From Desulfotignum sp. (lineage in GTDB: Bacteria; Desulfobacterota; Desulfobacteria; Desulfobacterales; Desulfobacteraceae): DNA of 41,854 nt. Each line of letters starts with the position of its first letter. Position 1 is the first letter of the stretch. Of this stretch, positions 1 through 9,257 are shown piece by piece. The notes beneath the pieces were generated by a model that was not told where the DNA came from, did not search any database, and worked only from the letters and a program-made list of their open reading frames with translations. Location: NCBI GenBank assembly GCA_021737695.1, contig JAIPDL010000028.1, positions 1 through 41,854 on the forward strand, given 5' to 3'. The position numbers and the translations under genes were made by a program.

Positions 1-69
1 ATGAAACAGATTGCCGGTATTGCCGTGGATGCGATTGTCAAAGAGTTGAAAAAGGAGGATTCGAGGTGA
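1..69 (+). CDS. C-terminal end of an upstream gene (partial)
   Basis: An open frame runs from the first base of the window to a TGA at 67-69 and encodes about 22 residues that are lysine- and glutamate-rich at the end. The TGA overlaps the GTG start of the next gene (GTGA), a typical operon junction. This suggests the tail of a gene whose body lies outside the window. The ATG at base 1 could be internal. No function can be read from so short a tail. Confidence 0.5.
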   Translation: MKQIAGIAVDAIVKELKKEDSR

Positions 70-1013
70 TTATCGTCTGTCCCAAATGCAGTAGAAAACA
101 CAAAGTCAGTCCGGATGCAGTAAAACCCTACATTCAATCGGGTAAAAAGCTGTTTGCCACGTGCAAGGCCTGTAAATACCGGTTTCCGGTCTTGATGAAT
201 ACCCTGGGCGATCTGGAAAAAAAAGCCGGCCAGCCGATCTTGGAAGCAAAGGCCCGGGCCAGAAAAATCTGTGTGACTTTGAGCAAAGGCGGTGTCGGGA
301 AAACCACCACATCCGTGAATTTAAGCTGCGGCCTGGCCTTGAACGGGTACAAGGTCCTGCTGGTGGATACGGATACCCAGGGCCAGTCAGCGTATATGCT
401 GGGGAAAAAACCGGGCGCCGGTCTGACGGAACTGCTCACCGGAGAACTGACACCGGAGGAGTGTATTCTTGCGGCCAGGAAAAATCTGTGGCTTCTGGGT
501 GGGGGAAAATCTCTGGCCGGGGTGAAGCGCATCATTGACCGGAAAAGTTATGGTGCCGAATGGGCCCTGTCTGAAGCCTTGTCAAACCTGGACACCCAGT
601 ATGACTTTATTATCATGGACACGGCCCCTGGATGGGATCAGTTGATCGTCAACGTACTTTTTTATGCCACGGAAGTGCTGGTGCCTGTGGCCCTGGAAGT
701 GATGCCGTTGCACGGGCTGTCTGAATTTTTAAAAAGCCTGGGGTCCATCCAGCAGTACCGCAAGGAGATCGAGCTTAAATACATTGTCCCGACATTTTTA
801 GATACCCGGATCAAGGGGCCCCAGACCCTTCACAATGAATTGAAAAAATTGTATCCGAATCAATTGTGTGCCCCGATTCACTATAATGAAAGCCTGGCAG
901 AGGCCCCGTCCTTTGGCAAATCAATTTTTGAATTTGCGCCCGGATCCAGGGCCTCCGCCGATTATCGGGAGCTGGTAAGAAAAGTCAGCATGAATGACAA
1001 GGCCTTTTCTTAA
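66..1013 (+). CDS. ParA/MinD-type P-loop ATPase with N-terminal zinc ribbon
   Basis: The 315-aa protein starts at GTG 66, with AAAGGAGG at 51-58 as ribosome-binding site. Residues 5-36 form a four-cysteine zinc ribbon (CPKC...CKAC) like the MJ0042-type finger. A ParA-family ATPase domain follows, with the deviant Walker A KGGVGKTT near residue 74, DTDTQG as the A' motif and DFIIMDTAPG as Walker B. ParA/MinD proteins are ATP-dependent dimer switches that position DNA, chemoreceptors or other cargo on the nucleoid or membrane. There is no ParB next to it in the window, so cargo positioning other than plasmid partition is possible. The overlap with the upstream tail suggests co-translation. The ribbon could bind nucleic acid or a partner; this is inference. 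Confidence 0.85.
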   Translation: MIIVCPKCSRKHKVSPDAVKPYIQSGKKLFATCKACKYRFPVLMNTLGDLEKKAGQPILEAKARARKICVTLSKGGVGKTTTSVNLSCGLALNGYKVLLVDTDTQGQSAYMLGKKPGAGLTELLTGELTPEECILAARKNLWLLGGGKSLAGVKRIIDRKSYGAEWALSEALSNLDTQYDFIIMDTAPGWDQLIVNVLFYATEVLVPVALEVMPLHGLSEFLKSLGSIQQYRKEIELKYIVPTFLDTRIKGPQTLHNELKKLYPNQLCAPIHYNESLAEAPSFGKSIFEFAPGSRASADYRELVRKVSMNDKAFS

Positions 1014-1022
1014 AAGCCGGTG

Positions 1023-1454
1023 TCACAACCGGGAGATGTCTTCGGTGGTGATCACTTTGATTTGATGTTTCTCCAGGATCTCCAGGGCTTTGTCATGGTC
1101 GTCGAACCGGAAAACCATGATGGCGTTTTGGCACTGGGGATTGGCAAACGCATACATATATTCCACATTGACATTCTGCATCCACAAAGGATCCAGCACC
1201 TTGTTGAGCCCTCCGGGTTCATCCGATACCTCCACGGCCAGCACCTTGGTTCTTCCCACGGTGAATCCTTCTTTGCGCAACGCCTGTTCCGCTTTTTCAT
1301 TGTCGTTGACAATGAGCCGCAGCACCCCGAAATCCGTGGTGTCGGCCAGAGACAGGGCCCGGATATTCACATTTGCATCCCTTAAAATAGCGGTGACTTC
1401 CGCCAGACGACCTTCCTTGTTTTCAATGAATATGGATATCTGTTCGGCAAGCAT
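1023..1454 (-). CDS. Tandem ACT-domain protein next to PaaK
   Basis: The 143-aa protein starts at ATG 1454, preceded by AAAGGAG just after the paaK stop. A longer frame to 1487 would run into paaK and has no ribosome-binding site. The sequence shows two ACT-type units: a first beginning with the IFIENKEGRLAEVTAIL pattern, and a second with VEVSDEPGGLNKVLDPL. ACT domains are small ligand-binding modules, usually for amino acids. Double-ACT proteins of this kind commonly sit beside phenylacetate-CoA ligase genes in anaerobes and archaea, where a sensing role for the aromatic or amino-acid precursor is assumed. It is the last gene of the crotonase-paaK-ACT group, 13 bp after paaK, and converges with the ParA gene across a 9-bp gap with no visible terminator. 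Confidence 0.85.
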   Translation of the reverse strand: MLAEQISIFIENKEGRLAEVTAILRDANVNIRALSLADTTDFGVLRLIVNDNEKAEQALRKEGFTVGRTKVLAVEVSDEPGGLNKVLDPLWMQNVNVEYMYAFANPQCQNAIMVFRFDDHDKALEILEKHQIKVITTEDISRL

Positions 1455-1467
1455 GTCAGTCTCCTTT

Positions 1468-2772
1468 TTAAAAGTTACGTTTATCAATGACCCGAACGGC
1501 TTTGCCCTGGCTTCGCTGAATGGTTTTAGGTTCCACCAGTCTCACCTTGGCGGTGACGCCCAGCATCTCTTTGATATCATAGGCGATTTTGTTTTCCATG
1601 GTCTGAAGGCTTTTGATGTCGTCACTGAATACCTTTTCGTTGATTTCCACTTTCACGGTCAGGGTATCCAGATTGCCTTTTCGATCCACTTCCAGCTGGT
1701 AATGGGGGCGGATCGTCTGATTTTCCATGAGCACGCTTTCGATCTGGGACGGAAACACATTGACCCCCCGGATGATCAGCATGTCATCCGTGCGCCCGGC
1801 CGGTTTGGTCATGCGGACAAAGGTCCGGCCGCAGGCACACGGGGTCGGGTTTAAAGAGGAGATGTCCCGGGTGCGGTACCGGATCACGGGAAACGCTTCT
1901 TTGGTCAAAGAAGTGAAAACCAGTTCTCCGGATTCGCCATAGGGCAGGACCTCACCGGTTTCCGGATCGATGATTTCCACAATAAAATGGTCTTCAAATA
2001 CATGAAGCCCTTTTTGTTCTTCTTTGCATTCAATGGAAACCCCGGGGCCGATGATTTCACTGAGCCCGTAAATATCCACGGCTTTGAGATGAAGCTTGGA
2101 TTCCAGTTCCTGGCGCATGTTTTCCGTCCAGGGTTCTGCGCCGAAAATCCCGGATTTGAAAAACAGATCCTTGAAATCCACCCCCATGTCATCGGCCACT
2201 TCCGCCAGATGAAGGATATAAGACGGGGTACCGCATAAAATCGTGGGTTTGAAATCTTTCATGATCGTGATCTGGCGTTTGGTATTGCCGCCGGAAACCG
2301 GAATCACGGACGCCCCCAGGCGCTCCGCCCCATAGTGGGCCCCTAAGCCGCCGGTGAACAACCCATACCCGAAAGCGTTGTGGATAATGTCCCCGGCACC
2401 GGCACCGGCCGCAGCCAGGCTCCTTGCCATGAGACTGGCCCAGGTGTCCACATCCCGGCGGGTATATCCCACCACCGTGGGCTGGCCCGTGGTGCCGGAA
2501 GAGGCGTGGATTCTCACCACCTGTTCCATGGGAACGGCAAACATGCCGTAAGGATAGTTGTCCCTTAGATCCTGCTTAATGGTAAAAGGAACATGTTGCA
2601 GATCCTTAAGCGACTGGATATCTTTGGGGGTAATCCCTGCGTTGTCAAATTGTTGCCTGTAAAACGGCACCGTGGCGTACACACGGGCAATGGTCGTCTG
2701 TAACCGCCGCAACTGAATGGCTTCCAGGCCCTCCCTGGGCATGGTTTCAAAATCAATATCAAAAATGGGCAT
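1468..2772 (-). CDS. paaK: Phenylacetate--CoA ligase
   Basis: The 434-aa enzyme of the ANL superfamily is expected to activate phenylacetate, or a related aryl acid, to its CoA thioester with ATP (giving AMP and PPi) in the cytoplasm. Visible motifs are the P-loop [11 protein letters not shown] (about residue 88), [12 protein letters not shown] in the middle of the chain and RYRTRD before the C-terminal subdomain. The length is typical of PaaK. The start ATG at 2772 has AAGGA five bases upstream. The gene follows an enoyl-CoA hydratase and precedes a double-ACT protein, a common arrangement in anaerobes that degrade amino acids through aryl-2-oxoacids and arylacetates. The exact aryl substrate (phenylacetate, hydroxyphenylacetate or indoleacetate) cannot be determined. 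Confidence 0.93.
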   Translation of the reverse strand: MPIFDIDFETMPREGLEAIQLRRLQTTIARVYATVPFYRQQFDNAGITPKDIQSLKDLQHVPFTIKQDLRDNYPYGMFAVPMEQVVRIHASSGTTGQPTVVGYTRRDVDTWASLMARSLAAAGAGAGDIIHNAFGYGLFTGGLGAHYGAERLGASVIPVSGGNTKRQITIMKDFKPTILCGTPSYILHLAEVADDMGVDFKDLFFKSGIFGAEPWTENMRQELESKLHLKAVDIYGLSEIIGPGVSIECKEEQKGLHVFEDHFIVEIIDPETGEVLPYGESGELVFTSLTKEAFPVIRYRTRDISSLNPTPCACGRTFVRMTKPAGRTDDMLIIRGVNVFPSQIESVLMENQTIRPHYQLEVDRKGNLDTLTVKVEINEKVFSDDIKSLQTMENKIAYDIKEMLGVTAKVRLVEPKTIQRSQGKAVRVIDKRNF

Positions 2773-2802
2773 GGGGGTTCCTTTTTTGCAAACATGCTGT
2801 AT

Positions 2803-2824
2803 GCCCGGCCGAAATCGGCCGGGC
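2803..2824 (-). other. Intercistronic GC-rich hairpin between crotonase and paaK
   Basis: A perfect inverted repeat with arms GCCCGGCCGA (2803-2812) and TCGGCCGGGC (2815-2824) overlaps the first base of the crotonase stop codon and lies before the paaK ribosome-binding site. No T-run follows on the minus strand, so it is not a normal intrinsic terminator. It may be an mRNA-stabilising or 3'-end processing stem. Confidence 0.7.
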
Positions 2825-3612
2825 TAGTCAAGTGTTCCTTTGAATTGGGGTTTTCGTTTTTCAAGAAATGCGGCCGTGCCTTCTTTTGCATCCTCACTGG
2901 ACATGGTCAGGCCGAAGGCATCGTTTTCAATCCGGCACCCGGTTTCCAGATCCACATTACTGCCGTTGTGGATCACTTCCTTGGCGGCCCGCAAGGATGC
3001 CCGTCCCCGGGAGGCGATGACACCGGCGGTTTTCATCACCGTGTCCATGAGCGCTTCCGGTGCACAGACCTGGTTGACCATGCCGAATTCATATGCCTGC
3101 TGGGCCGTGATGTTTTTGCCGGTAAACACCATTTCCCTGGCCCGGTTGGTTCCCACCAGGCGTGCCAGGCGCTGGGTCCCGCCGAATCCCGGAATCAGGC
3201 CCAGGGTGATTTCCGGCAGCCCGAACACGGCTTTTTCAGACGCATAGATAAAATCACAGGCCAGCGCGGCTTCAGACCCCCCGCCCAGGGCATACCCGTT
3301 TACAGCGGCAATGGCCGGGATGGGCAGGGTTTCGATTTTTGAGAACACGTTTTGCCCTTTTCTGGAAAATTTTTTACCCTGGAGCGGGGTCATGCGGCTC
3401 AGTTCCACAATGTCCGCCCCCGCCACAAATGCTTTTTCTCCGGCCCCGGTGAGCACCAGCACCCGGATATCGGCATTGGCCGCCACCTGGTCCAGGGCCT
3501 GGTCCAGTTCGTCAAACAATGCATTGTTCAGGGCATTCATTGCTTTGGGCCGGTTGAACTGTATCAGGGCAATGTTATTTTGTGTGGTAAAAAGAATGGT
3601 TTCAAAAGACAT
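2824..3612 (-). CDS. Enoyl-CoA hydratase/isomerase (crotonase family)
   Basis: The 262-aa crotonase-fold protein has the oxyanion-hole segment AGADIVEL. Both glutamates expected of hydratases are present: one in GGGSEAALACDF and one in LPEITLGLIPGFGGTQRL. It probably hydrates a 2-enoyl-CoA to the 3-hydroxyacyl-CoA (crotonyl-CoA type) in the cytoplasm. ATG 3612 is preferred because AAGGAG lies eight bases upstream; an ATG two codons earlier (3618) is too close to that site. It leads the crotonase-paaK-ACT group and follows the AmiC gene at about 46 bp. Substrate chain length or aromatic specificity cannot be read. Confidence 0.9.
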   Translation of the reverse strand: MSFETILFTTQNNIALIQFNRPKAMNALNNALFDELDQALDQVAANADIRVLVLTGAGEKAFVAGADIVELSRMTPLQGKKFSRKGQNVFSKIETLPIPAIAAVNGYALGGGSEAALACDFIYASEKAVFGLPEITLGLIPGFGGTQRLARLVGTNRAREMVFTGKNITAQQAYEFGMVNQVCAPEALMDTVMKTAGVIASRGRASLRAAKEVIHNGSNVDLETGCRIENDAFGLTMSSEDAKEGTAAFLEKRKPQFKGTLD

Positions 3613-3658
3613 GATCATATCTCCTTTTTTGCTGAGGGTTGAATTTCAGGTTTATGGA

Positions 3659-5476
3659 TCATAATTGCCGAGGATTGGTCGCATCCACATATTTCTGGAC
3701 CCCCGTGGCGATGGCGTCACACAGGTCATCCCGGTAGGCGGCATCCAGCAGCCGCTCACATTCCAGTTTATTGGATACAAATGAGGTTTCAACGAGAATG
3801 GCGGGCATGCGCGCGCCTAAAAGCACATAAAACGGGGCCTGTTTGACACCCAGATCCGTGATTTTTGAATATTTTTTTTTCATTTCCTGAACCAGCGACT
3901 GGTGAACGTCATTGGCCAGGCGGGTGGATTCCCCGATTTTGGCGTGTTTCATTAAATCGCTTAAAATGAATTCCAGATCGGAAATATTTTTTTTGGACGT
4001 GGCATTTTCCCGGGCTGCCACGGCAATGGCCTGTTCATCCGTGGCCAGGTTCAAAAGGTACGTTTCGATGCCGGCCAGTTTTTTGTTGCGGGCTGCGTTG
4101 GTGTGCAGGGAAATAAACAGATCGGCCCGCTGGGTGTTGGCAATGGCCGTGCGTTCTTCCAGTGTTAATTTTTGATCCCGGTCCCGGGTGAGAATGACGG
4201 TACAGCGCAGCCGGTTCCGAAGTTTGTCCGCCAGGTTGTGGGCCAGTTTCAGCACAATGTCTTTTTCCCAGACCCCTTTGGCATAGCCCGGTGCGCCGGG
4301 GTCACTGCCCCCATGGCCCGGATCGATCACGATTTTATGTACGCCCAGGGCCAGTTGCCGGGCAATATCCGAGGATTTGAGATTGTCGGTGGTCATGGGG
4401 CTGGTTTTAAATAATTTTTCGGTTTGCGCCGCCGTTTGAAGCGGTTGACCCGGATCCGTGGCGCTGTTGTCTGTACCACCCCACACATCAATGACAATCC
4501 TGAAAGGGTCATTCAAAGAAAATATTTTATAATTTTCAAAAGACTTGATATCCACCACCACCCGGACAGTATGGGGTAAATACTGACCGGCCCGGGCCTG
4601 CTTGAGCAAATTGTCGTTGATGGGGGTATGTTCCGCCACCCCTTTTCCCAGAAGGGCCTGGGGAATGTCTACATACAGTCGCTGAAACGGGATGTTCAGG
4701 TCTGGATCTTTTTTAAGAAGATGATGGTAAAATGATCGGTCCTGATCCGCATTGATGACGATGCGGGTGTATTCCGGGTTGGACCAGAACCGCAAATCCG
4801 TGATATAGGCGTCCGGGGTGTTTTCATCGGAATTCGGGTCATTTTCTGGGACAGTCCGGCTTTTTTCCGAATCCGGGGATAAATCCTGCAAAACAGCCTC
4901 TATGTCGGCAGTTGGCTGCGCACCATTCACAGTCTGTTCCGCTGGAGCCGCCGGTTTGGTTTCATCGGCTATGTCAGAAAGGCGGGCTTTTTTGGTTTCC
5001 GCTTTTTTGGAACGGATATGCCGGGGAGGATGGGCCTCGGGGTCTGGATTTTCTGACAGTGCTTTAAGCTGGGACGCCGCGCGTTCGTTGTAGGCAGACG
5101 ATGGATATTTATTCCGGATCCGTACCAGCAGGTCAACGGCCCGGGTTCGAAACATCGTATCATCGGACAGGGTAAACAGCTGCATATAGAGCTCAGATGC
5201 CCGGTACATGCCGGCCGGGGCCCAGGTGCTCCGGGGATGGGTTTTGTAGATGGCTTCATAAAGATGGATGCAGTGCAGCCATTCCGAGACTTTCTGGCGC
5301 TTGACCGGTGAATGGCGCAACGCTTTGAACGCGGCATCCGCCGCCAGGTATTCCTGTCGGGGAACCGTTGCCATGGCGGTTTCCATGAAACCTGCACAAA
5401 ACAGGGACATGCAGATCATGGCTCCCGCAAGTGTCAAAGATTTTCGGCATGTCTTATGCCATCGCCAAATGGGCAT
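3659..5476 (-). CDS. N-acetylmuramoyl-L-alanine amidase with AMIN domain (AmiC type)
   Basis: The 605-aa precursor begins with a signal peptide (basic start, hydrophobic LTLAGAMICMSLFCAGF, likely cleavage after AMA, near residue 37). A helical region of about 120 residues follows, probably TPR-like, then a low-complexity linker and an AMIN domain (about 215-335) for septal targeting. The C-terminal Amidase_3 domain has zinc and catalytic residues visible in DPGHGG (near 384), GVWEKD, SLHTNA and ILVETSF (near 560). It cleaves the amide between muramic acid and the stem peptide in the periplasm during daughter-cell separation. The ATG lies 3 bases after the mutS stop, so the two are co-transcribed. 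The extended N-terminus makes it longer than the roughly 420-aa E. coli AmiC. Confidence 0.92.
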   Translation of the reverse strand: MPIWRWHKTCRKSLTLAGAMICMSLFCAGFMETAMATVPRQEYLAADAAFKALRHSPVKRQKVSEWLHCIHLYEAIYKTHPRSTWAPAGMYRASELYMQLFTLSDDTMFRTRAVDLLVRIRNKYPSSAYNERAASQLKALSENPDPEAHPPRHIRSKKAETKKARLSDIADETKPAAPAEQTVNGAQPTADIEAVLQDLSPDSEKSRTVPENDPNSDENTPDAYITDLRFWSNPEYTRIVINADQDRSFYHHLLKKDPDLNIPFQRLYVDIPQALLGKGVAEHTPINDNLLKQARAGQYLPHTVRVVVDIKSFENYKIFSLNDPFRIVIDVWGGTDNSATDPGQPLQTAAQTEKLFKTSPMTTDNLKSSDIARQLALGVHKIVIDPGHGGSDPGAPGYAKGVWEKDIVLKLAHNLADKLRNRLRCTVILTRDRDQKLTLEERTAIANTQRADLFISLHTNAARNKKLAGIETYLLNLATDEQAIAVAARENATSKKNISDLEFILSDLMKHAKIGESTRLANDVHQSLVQEMKKKYSKITDLGVKQAPFYVLLGARMPAILVETSFVSNKLECERLLDAAYRDDLCDAIATGVQKYVDATNPRQL

Positions 5477-5479
5477 GAC

Positions 5480-8146
5480 TCAGATACCTGCCTTTTTTTT
5501 CATGTCATGTAAAAAATTCAAGCTGTCCAGCGGGGTCATACCGGAAATATCCACCTGTTTGAGCATCTCCACCAATCCGGTTTCCCCGGTGGTGAACAGC
5601 TCCATCTGTCCATCAGCGATATTTTTTTTTCTTCGTTTTCCCGAAGCGGGTTTTCGAACGTGCGGTTCATGCGGTATCTGCCTGGGATCGGTTTGTTCAA
5701 TCGCGGCCATGATCTGTTTGGCATCTTCAATAATCTCATGGGGAACTCCGGCCAGGCGGGCCACCTGAATGCCGTAGCTTTTGTTGGTCCCCCCTTTTTT
5801 CAGCTGCCGCAAAAAAACGATATTGTCGTTGAATTCTTTGACCGCGATATGAAAATTCTGTATCCGAAGATGGGTGTCCGCCAGCCGGATCAATTCGTGA
5901 TAATGGGTGGCAAAAAGGGTCTTGACCCCTTTTCCGGCCAGGTCATGAAGATACCGGGTCACGGCCCAGGCAATGCTCATGCCGTCATATGTGGAAGTGC
6001 CCCGGCCGATTTCATCCAGAATTACCAGGGACCGGGGGGTGGCATTGTTCACGATGTTGGCGGTTTCCTCCATTTCCACCATGAACGTGGACTGGCCGGC
6101 ACTTAAATTGTCCAGGGCCCCCACCCGGGTGAAGATCCGGTCCACCAGGCACAAAGATGCGTTTTGGGCCGGCACGAACGCCCCCATCTGGGCCATGATC
6201 ACTGTCAGGGCCACCTGCCGGAGCACCGTGGATTTCCCGGCCATGTTCGGGCCGGTGATCAGCAGGATCTGGTTTTGTTCATTGTCCATATCAATGGAGT
6301 TGGGCACATACCGTTCGCCGATGATCAGTTTTTCCACCACAGGGTGCCGGCCGTGGGTAATGGCAATACGTCCCTGGTCATTGATTTCCGGGCGGGTATA
6401 CCCGTTTTCCGATGCGGTTCGGGCCAGGCCCTGGAGCACATCTACCGTGGCAATGAAATCCGCCATTTTTAAAATGGTCACGGCATTGTCCACCACCTGA
6501 TCCCGCACGGAACAAAACAGGTCATGTTCAAGGGCGTTGCGTTTGTCCTGGGCGGACAGGATTTTGGATTCCACTTGTTTCATTTCATCGGTGATAAACC
6601 GTTCCGCATTCACCAGGGTCTGTTTTCGAATATAATGGTCCGGTACCTGGGGGGCTTGCGTTTTGGATACTTCGATAAAATACCCGAATACCTTGTTGTA
6701 TTTGATTTTCAAAGAAGACAGCCCGGTTTTTTCCTTTTCTTCGGCCTGGGTTCTGGCAATCCAGGATTTTCCATCTCTGGAAACGGAAACCAGCTCATCG
6801 AGTTCCCGGCTGTAGCCATCGTTGATCAGGCCGCCTTCATTGAGCACATGGGGCGCATCCTCCCGGATGGCCGTGTGGATAAGATCGGACAGATTGCCCA
6901 GCTGCGCCAGCGCCGGTGTCAGGTCATGGACCCGGGTGCCGTTGAGCAATGGATGGTCCAGACGGTTTAAGGTGGAAAATAATTCCGGCAGACAGAGCAA
7001 AGAGTTTTTCAATGCCAGCAGGTCTCTGGCATTGCCCTGGCCCATGGACACCTTGCTGCCCAGACGTTCCAGATCGTAAACGGATTTGAGAAGGGTGATC
7101 AATGTCTTGTGAAGATGGGGGGCATCCATGAACAGTTGAATCGCTTGAAACCGCAGTTCGATCTCTTCCCGGTTCACCAAAGGATGCCGCAGCCAGGTTT
7201 TGATTTTGCGGCTGCCCATGGCCGTGGCGGTCTTGTCCAAAATTGAAATGAGCGATCCTTTTTTGTCCCGGGTCTGGAGGTTGGCCAGCAGCTCCAGGTT
7301 CCGGCATGTCCGCTCATCCAGTTTTAAAAACTGTGCCAGATCATAGGGGCAGATCTGAAAAATATGGGTGGTATCCTGCATCTGGGTGTCCTGGACATAG
7401 GCGGTCACGGCCCCGGCAGCACTGATGGCCGCCGGCATCTCATCGATACCGAACCCGTTGAGGGTGATGGTATTGAATTTTTCAATCAAACGATCCCTGG
7501 CATCTGATTCCCGGAAAATCGATGCAGGCAGGTATGTGATCTGGCGGCCGGTCAGGGCCTGGCGAACCGAGCGAAACGTCGGATCTTTTTCCATATGTTC
7601 CGGCAGTAAAATTTCTCTGGGATCCAGTTTCAGGGCTTCATCTATCAGGGCATTGGGTATCCCGGCCCCTTTTTTAAGGATTTCGCAGGTGGTGAAAGTG
7701 CCCGTGGAAATATCCAGACAGGCCAGGGCGGCCCGGTCCCGGATCATGGAAAGGGCGATGAGAAAATTGTTGGCGGTCTGATCCAGCAGCGTGTCATTCA
7801 GGATCATCCCCGGCGTGATGACCCGGACCACTTCCCGTTTCACCAGGCCTTTGGCTGCGGAGGCCTCTTCCACCTGGTCACAGACCGCCACTTTGCACCC
7901 GTTTTCAATGAGTCTGGCAATATAGGTGTCAGCGGCCCGATAGGGAACACCGCACATGGGCACGGGGGCATCCTCGTTTTTGTTTCTGGATGTCAGTGCG
8001 ATTTCAAGGATGGCAGCGGCTTTTTTGGCATCGTCATGGAACATTTCATAGAAATCTCCCATCCGGTAAAAAAGAATGGCATCCTTGTATTGTTCCTTGA
8101 TGGCCAGATACTGGGCCATCATAGGGGTTTGTCTGGGTTCGCTCAT
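5480..8146 (-). CDS. mutS: DNA mismatch repair protein MutS
   Basis: The 888-aa MutS recognises mismatches and small loops and recruits MutL. It has the mismatch-binding Phe-X-Glu motif in GDFYEMF near residue 31, connector, core and clamp regions, and the ABC-type ATPase with Walker A GPNMAGKST near 632, the signature region LSAGQSTFMVEM, Walker B LVILDEIGRGTST and ATHYHEL. The final 30 residues look like the dimer/tetramer-forming tail. The length is normal. The start has only a weak ribosome-binding site. It sits between a LapA-like gene (19-bp gap) and amiC (3-bp gap) in a minus-strand run. mutL is not in the window. Confidence 0.98.
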   Translation of the reverse strand: MSEPRQTPMMAQYLAIKEQYKDAILFYRMGDFYEMFHDDAKKAAAILEIALTSRNKNEDAPVPMCGVPYRAADTYIARLIENGCKVAVCDQVEEASAAKGLVKREVVRVITPGMILNDTLLDQTANNFLIALSMIRDRAALACLDISTGTFTTCEILKKGAGIPNALIDEALKLDPREILLPEHMEKDPTFRSVRQALTGRQITYLPASIFRESDARDRLIEKFNTITLNGFGIDEMPAAISAAGAVTAYVQDTQMQDTTHIFQICPYDLAQFLKLDERTCRNLELLANLQTRDKKGSLISILDKTATAMGSRKIKTWLRHPLVNREEIELRFQAIQLFMDAPHLHKTLITLLKSVYDLERLGSKVSMGQGNARDLLALKNSLLCLPELFSTLNRLDHPLLNGTRVHDLTPALAQLGNLSDLIHTAIREDAPHVLNEGGLINDGYSRELDELVSVSRDGKSWIARTQAEEKEKTGLSSLKIKYNKVFGYFIEVSKTQAPQVPDHYIRKQTLVNAERFITDEMKQVESKILSAQDKRNALEHDLFCSVRDQVVDNAVTILKMADFIATVDVLQGLARTASENGYTRPEINDQGRIAITHGRHPVVEKLIIGERYVPNSIDMDNEQNQILLITGPNMAGKSTVLRQVALTVIMAQMGAFVPAQNASLCLVDRIFTRVGALDNLSAGQSTFMVEMEETANIVNNATPRSLVILDEIGRGTSTYDGMSIAWAVTRYLHDLAGKGVKTLFATHYHELIRLADTHLRIQNFHIAVKEFNDNIVFLRQLKKGGTNKSYGIQVARLAGVPHEIIEDAKQIMAAIEQTDPRQIPHEPHVRKPASGKRRKKNIADGQMELFTTGETGLVEMLKQVDISGMTPLDSLNFLHDMKKKAGI

Positions 8147-8165
8147 GGATGGGTGTTAAAATGTA

Positions 8166-8600
8166 TTATTCCTTGGCAGTTGATGGGGCCGGTTCCGGGT
8201 CGTCTGATTGGGTTGGCTCCGGCGGGGCCGGCAGATCGGTTTCAGGTTCTTTGGTGCCGGACAGCCCTTTTTTGATATACGGATCATGAAGAAATACATC
8301 CAGCCGGGCCTGCAGGTCGGTGTTCAACGCTGTCAGTTCTGCGATCTGTTTGTCTTTTCTCTTGATTTCTCTGCCCAGGCCGAACGCCGTGGCCAGTCCC
8401 TTGATCCCTGTGATCACCAGGCCCAGCCCCAGGCAGATTCCCCAGAACGCCCAGTTGGGCAGTTCAGGCGCGGTCCAGTGGGTGAATTTTAGATTCAGGG
8501 TCAACATTTCTTTTGAGGTAAAATAATCGATGTTCTGATAAATCAAAAGTCCGGCCAGCCCAAGGATGATCAGCAGAATCAATAATTTAATGGTTTTCAT
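8166..8600 (-). CDS. LapA-domain membrane protein
   Basis: The 144-aa protein has an N-terminal membrane helix (residues 4-22), a short extracytoplasmic segment, a second helix (about 50-68) and a C-terminal cytoplasmic coiled coil beginning REIKRKDKQIAEL. A proline- and acid-rich tail follows. The two-helix plus coiled-coil layout matches the LapA (DUF1049) family. In enterobacteria LapA works with LapB/YciM in controlling lipopolysaccharide synthesis through LpxC turnover. LapB is not adjacent, so the role here is inferred from fold only. It lies just upstream of mutS. Confidence 0.75.
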   Translation of the reverse strand: MKTIKLLILLIILGLAGLLIYQNIDYFTSKEMLTLNLKFTHWTAPELPNWAFWGICLGLGLVITGIKGLATAFGLGREIKRKDKQIAELTALNTDLQARLDVFLHDPYIKKGLSGTKEPETDLPAPPEPTQSDDPEPAPSTAKE

Positions 8601-8702
8601 TCATTGTCTCCAAATGATGTGTCAATCGTAAAAAATTTAAGTTGAGGTGATCATAGTTCAATTTGTTTTTTTTTTCAAATTTTCTTTTGGTTCTCAGACG
8701 TG
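8601..8702. other. Short AT-rich intergenic stretch
   Basis: The 102 bp between the LapA-like start and the M23 peptidase stop contain a run of T residues near 8667-8676 flanked by weak AAATT/AATTT complementarity. There is no GC-rich stem. No confident terminator or promoter was found. Confidence 0.4.
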
Positions 8703-9257
8703 TCATTCCATAAAAACCGGATTTATTAAATTGATTTTTTCACGCCGGGGAAAAAGGGTCCAGTTCAGCGCATCTGCAAGCATATGGGCCGGCACCTCGA
8801 TACAGGACAGATGCAGGTGGGGCGCCAGCACCGATCCTGTGGCATGGGTATCCGCGGTTTGAGCAATGATCTGTCCCGCCCGAAGACTGGTGCCGGGTGT
8901 GATCTTGTTACAAACAGACAGATGGGAGTAGACTTCCAGAATTCGGGTGCTCTCTGACACAAAGGCTTGCGGTGCCACCACCAGGGTGGTGCCCAGAAAA
9001 TCATCGCAGATGTTGAGCACGGTTCCCGATGACCAGGCCGGCACCCGTGCGCCGGCGGGAAGTTGCCGGATCAGTCCGGTTTTTGTCCGGTAAAAACAGA
9101 TATCAATGCCTTCGTGGGCCGCAGGGCGGGTTTTAAAATCCCCCCACCATTTACGCCGGCTTTCCGGCAGCATTCCCGGATAAAACACCCATTCAATGTC
9201 AGGCCCTAAGCGGTTGGCCGATGCCACTGCCGCCAGGTATTGTTTGAAACCGGACAT
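8703..9257 (-). CDS. M23-family (LytM-like) peptidase domain protein
   Basis: The 184-aa protein resembles the LytM/M23 endopeptidase fold. It has a HEGIDI segment (HxxxD, near residue 48), a YSHLS segment in the centre and PHLHLS (HxH) near residue 150, which together would hold the zinc ion. The family normally cuts peptide cross-bridges in peptidoglycan. No clear signal peptide is visible at the N-terminus (MSGFKQYLAAVASAN), which is odd for a periplasmic cell-wall enzyme. It may use another route or start elsewhere. Its ATG shares a base with the TGA of the CooT-like gene (TGATG), so the two are translationally coupled. Whether it is active or a regulatory LytM factor is unknown. Confidence 0.72.
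   Translation of the reverse strand: MSGFKQYLAAVASANRLGPDIEWVFYPGMLPESRRKWWGDFKTRPAAHEGIDICFYRTKTGLIRQLPAGARVPAWSSGTVLNICDDFLGTTLVVAPQAFVSESTRILEVYSHLSVCNKITPGTSLRAGQIIAQTADTHATGSVLAPHLHLSCIEVPAHMLADALNWTLFPRREKINLINPVFME

Noticed and set aside
8660..8690. T-run with flanking AAATT/AATTT as an intrinsic terminator after the M23 gene
   Set aside because: The stem is short and purely AT, so a functional terminator is not supported.
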